Part shown: piece after piece, positions 61,669-64,000 of the stretch
Numbering within the stretch: the first letter of the stretch is position 1
How the letters are laid out: every line of letters starts with the position of its first letter
NCBI GenBank assembly: GCA_947179485.1
Contig: OX359250.1
Location: forward strand, 28,344,654 to 28,408,653
DNA: 64,000 nucleotides
DNA from: Allacma fusca
Lineage: Eukaryota > Arthropoda > Collembola > Symphypleona > Sminthuridae
Direction of reading: 5' to 3'
Made by a program: the position numbers and the translations under genes
Notes under the pieces: model-generated
Told to the model about the DNA's origin: nothing
Database searches by the model: none
The model's input: the letters and a program-made list of their open reading frames with translations, nothing else

Positions 61669-63536
61669 GATATCACTATCCTCCTGCTCAGATGCATACT
61701 AGCTATGATTTGAACCTCCTAAGGGGAAAAACGATCAATTCACTTGTTTTACTTTTTAAATAAATTGAACATGATATTCGAAAATTCGTGTGCTGATTGT
61801 ACATTGAGTAAGGCACTAATTACTTTTAAAATTTCTTCAGGTACACTTACCCACCGACTCCCGTACCAATACAACGTGAGTGGTTTATTTATTTCTGAAT
61901 AGTATTAATTTTCAAAAATATATTATATTCAATGAACATTGGTCTTAAACTCTGTAATTCATTGATTTTTTTAATGTACGTTTAGCTGATCAGCCGATAG
62001 TGAGTCAACCACAGCCTGGTCAAGGACACCAGGGTAAGATGTCTAACAGTTTAACAAGCTCTGTTGCTCTGAGAACATTCATTTTTGTATGCTTCCTGTT
62101 GGATGAATATGTATTAACTCTGGTATTAATGAGTCTGATAAATTTTCAGGTTATGCAGGAGGACACTCGATTCCTATTGATGTCCCTACAGGTGAACCTT
62201 GTTTCATGCTAACTTATACTGTACCAAAATAAATGCATCTGGTTTATGTTTTAATATTAAAATTTCCATTATATTTAACAGGTTTGGAAGACTTGGCAAA
62301 CGTTGACAAGCTGTTTGTCAAACAAACGGTGGGCAAAAGTTAGAGTCTTATCATTTTATTGAATTATACGTAAATATTACATGAATAACACAGTATGAAG
62401 GGATTGATTATCAGACTAATCAGACTACCTATTTCAGCATTCGTGAGTTTCGAAACGGAGAAAACATTCAATATAAAAAATAGCCAAGGCCAAATTATTT
62501 ACACGGCCAAACAGGATACGGATGCGGATTGTTGTACGAGGATTTGCGGTGGCACTCGGATACCATTTGACATTAATATTAGGGATTCACAAGAACAGGA
62601 AGTCATTCATCTGTCTCGACCGGTTGCTCACGCCTCCTGCCTCTGCTGTTGTTTGCTAGAAGTAATCGAAATAATGAATTAAAGTGTGCAATGATTCGAA
62701 AGTCAATGTCTAAGGAAATCCAATTTTTCAGTCAATAGATGTGGAGGCTCCGCGTGGTATTCCGGTGGGGAGGGTTGTGCAGGACTGGAGTATGTGCAAT
62801 TCCCAATTTCGGATACTAGACGCCAGTGGTGAAACAGTATTTCAGATCGAACGAATGTCTACATGCTGCGGGCCGGTAGAGTTCCAGGTACAGCTAATTG
62901 ATCAGAAATGTCCGAATACCAGGCTGTCTTAAATATTTTAGAGTAGATTCACGTCATGGTACATCAAATATAAAGAATACGGACGGAGGGCATGTGCATA
63001 GATTAATTTGAAATGTTGTGTTAATTTCTCGTAGATATTATCTAAGGATGGGAGCACTCAAGTGGGCAAAATTTCAATGAAGTGGAGTGGACTTTTGCGG
63101 GAAACTTTCACCCACGCACATAATTTTGGTTTGAGCTTTCCAATTGATTTGGATGCGCGAATGAAAGCCGTCATGTTGGGCGCACTTTTCTTGATCGTGA
63201 GTGTCATTTACTCAAGTTTTTTAATGTTAAATATGCAATAGCTAAGTCGTCTAATAACATTTTTTGTAAGTACCAGTTTCAACAACAAATGATGATTTTC
63301 TTACGGTACTTATATATTAACAGTGTAGATTGGATGTATGAGTTACAGGTCTGTGGGATCTTTGATTTTTGAAACTTGTATTAAATTTGTAGCCGTCTTG
63401 AAACATTATAATTTATCGTCTTCAAATCTTATGTTTTAAATTTTGATGTTGGTTGATAGACTTTTTAACGGAGTTTCATTCTTTGTTTCAGGATTTTATG
63501 TATTTGGAAAATTTAAAGGACCAATCAAGTAGCTGA
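61669..63536 (+). pseudogene. Phospholipid scramblase copy 3, 5'-truncated, diverged paralog
   Basis: Lacks exon 1. The exon-2 relic at 61669 has lost its donor, like copy 2, and the exon-5 counterpart is deleted. Eight exons remain open with consensus splice sites: 61841-61875, 61986-62033, 62150-62191, 62282-62338, 62438-62661, 62732-62887, 63035-63196 and 63492-63536. All indels in coding sequence are multiples of three, or are balanced by the splice site. Functional positions have changed: the CGSCLCPC motif is now HASCLCCC, and the Ca2+-loop DADNFG is HAHNFG. The C-terminus is DFMYLENLKDQSSS. No start codon in frame with exon 3 was found. Either a pseudogene with its frame still open, or a paralog that lost Ca2+ control. 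Confidence 0.8.
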
Positions 63537-63579
63537 ATCGGAATGCTGTGAGTGTGGTATGAAAAGCCGCCGTACATCG

Positions 63580-64000
63580 TGGTCATTTGTGTATTTAGAC
63601 CATGCCGTGTATTTCTTTTATTATATATTGTAGTGATCCAGGTGTGCTTTCTCATTCCCCACGTCCCATCACGAAGCGAAGACGGTTTGATGCCATGGCT
63701 TAGCGATGCGCTTTTCCCTTTTGATGGTGGTTTACTAGGATTACTGAATATACTAAAAGTATTATTATTATTAAAGCGACTAAACCTGTCAATATTACTG
63801 CGATTAGTATTATAAAATGCCAAATAGGTAAACTTAATGTATGAACATTTAATTTAATCTGCTGTTGTGCTGCTGAGCCTGCTGACAGTGCTGGCACTGA
63901 CTGATTTTGTCATTCTAGGTTAAAATTTCTTCGAATAAAGACGTCCTTCTCTTATAATATGTATGCCATTGCTCATTTGTTAGCAATTTGTTGCAGCCTG
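63580..64000. other. 3' flank of scramblase copy 3
   Basis: Matches the region after copy 2 (48480-48832), including the roughly 300-bp segment missing after copy 1, up to about 63955. The last 45 bases no longer align with unit 2. Confidence 0.6.

Overview
The window is animal nuclear DNA: AT-rich, with short GT-AG introns, AATAAA poly(A) signals, many (CA)n and (GA)n tracts, and metazoan gene families. Gene content and compact introns suggest an arthropod, possibly a copepod such as a sea louse. That placement is inference; nothing in the window is diagnostic to genus.

Layout. 1-6.2 kb: no gene recognised. 6.2-7.7 kb (+): cytosolic thioredoxin, 3 exons. 9.75-13.1 kb (-): membrane protein of the ferric-chelate-reductase-like (FRRS1) type, with an N-terminal luminal region, a DOMON domain and a cytochrome b561 core, 10 exons. 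16-17.1 kb: terminal-inverted-repeat element whose interior is a 39-bp minisatellite. 18.1-19.9 kb (+): autophagy protease ATG4, 6 exons. 21.1-26 kb (-): follistatin-like protein of the FSTL4/5 type, 12 exons. 30.0-31.7 kb (+): leucine-rich-repeat transmembrane protein, one coding exon. 36.3-37.1 kb: two adjacent tandem arrays. 37.7-64 kb: a tandem array of phospholipid scramblase genes. Copy 1 is complete with 11 exons. Copies 2 and 3 are 5'-truncated paralogs that lack the first exon and a proline-rich exon.

Copies 2 and 3 are separated by about 10 kb of nested repeats: hAT-like elements with 8-bp target duplications, another inverted-repeat element, a broken LTR-retroelement fossil and a 36-bp tandem repeat. 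The paralogous units act as internal controls. One hAT-like insertion beside copy 1 has a clean empty site beside copy 2.

The single-copy genes do not form a pathway together: they cover redox, ferric reductase-like, autophagy, secreted follistatin-like and LRR adhesion roles. I found no convincing new biological system. The best leads are the scramblase array (lost exons, altered Ca2+ loop, duplicated upstream module), G-over-C skew in the first introns of three + strand genes, a duplicated decayed exon in the FRRS1-like gene, and a weak Fanzor/TnpB-like zinc-ribbon motif. Exon boundaries were read by eye from splice consensus, codon phase and family alignment, with no transcript evidence.
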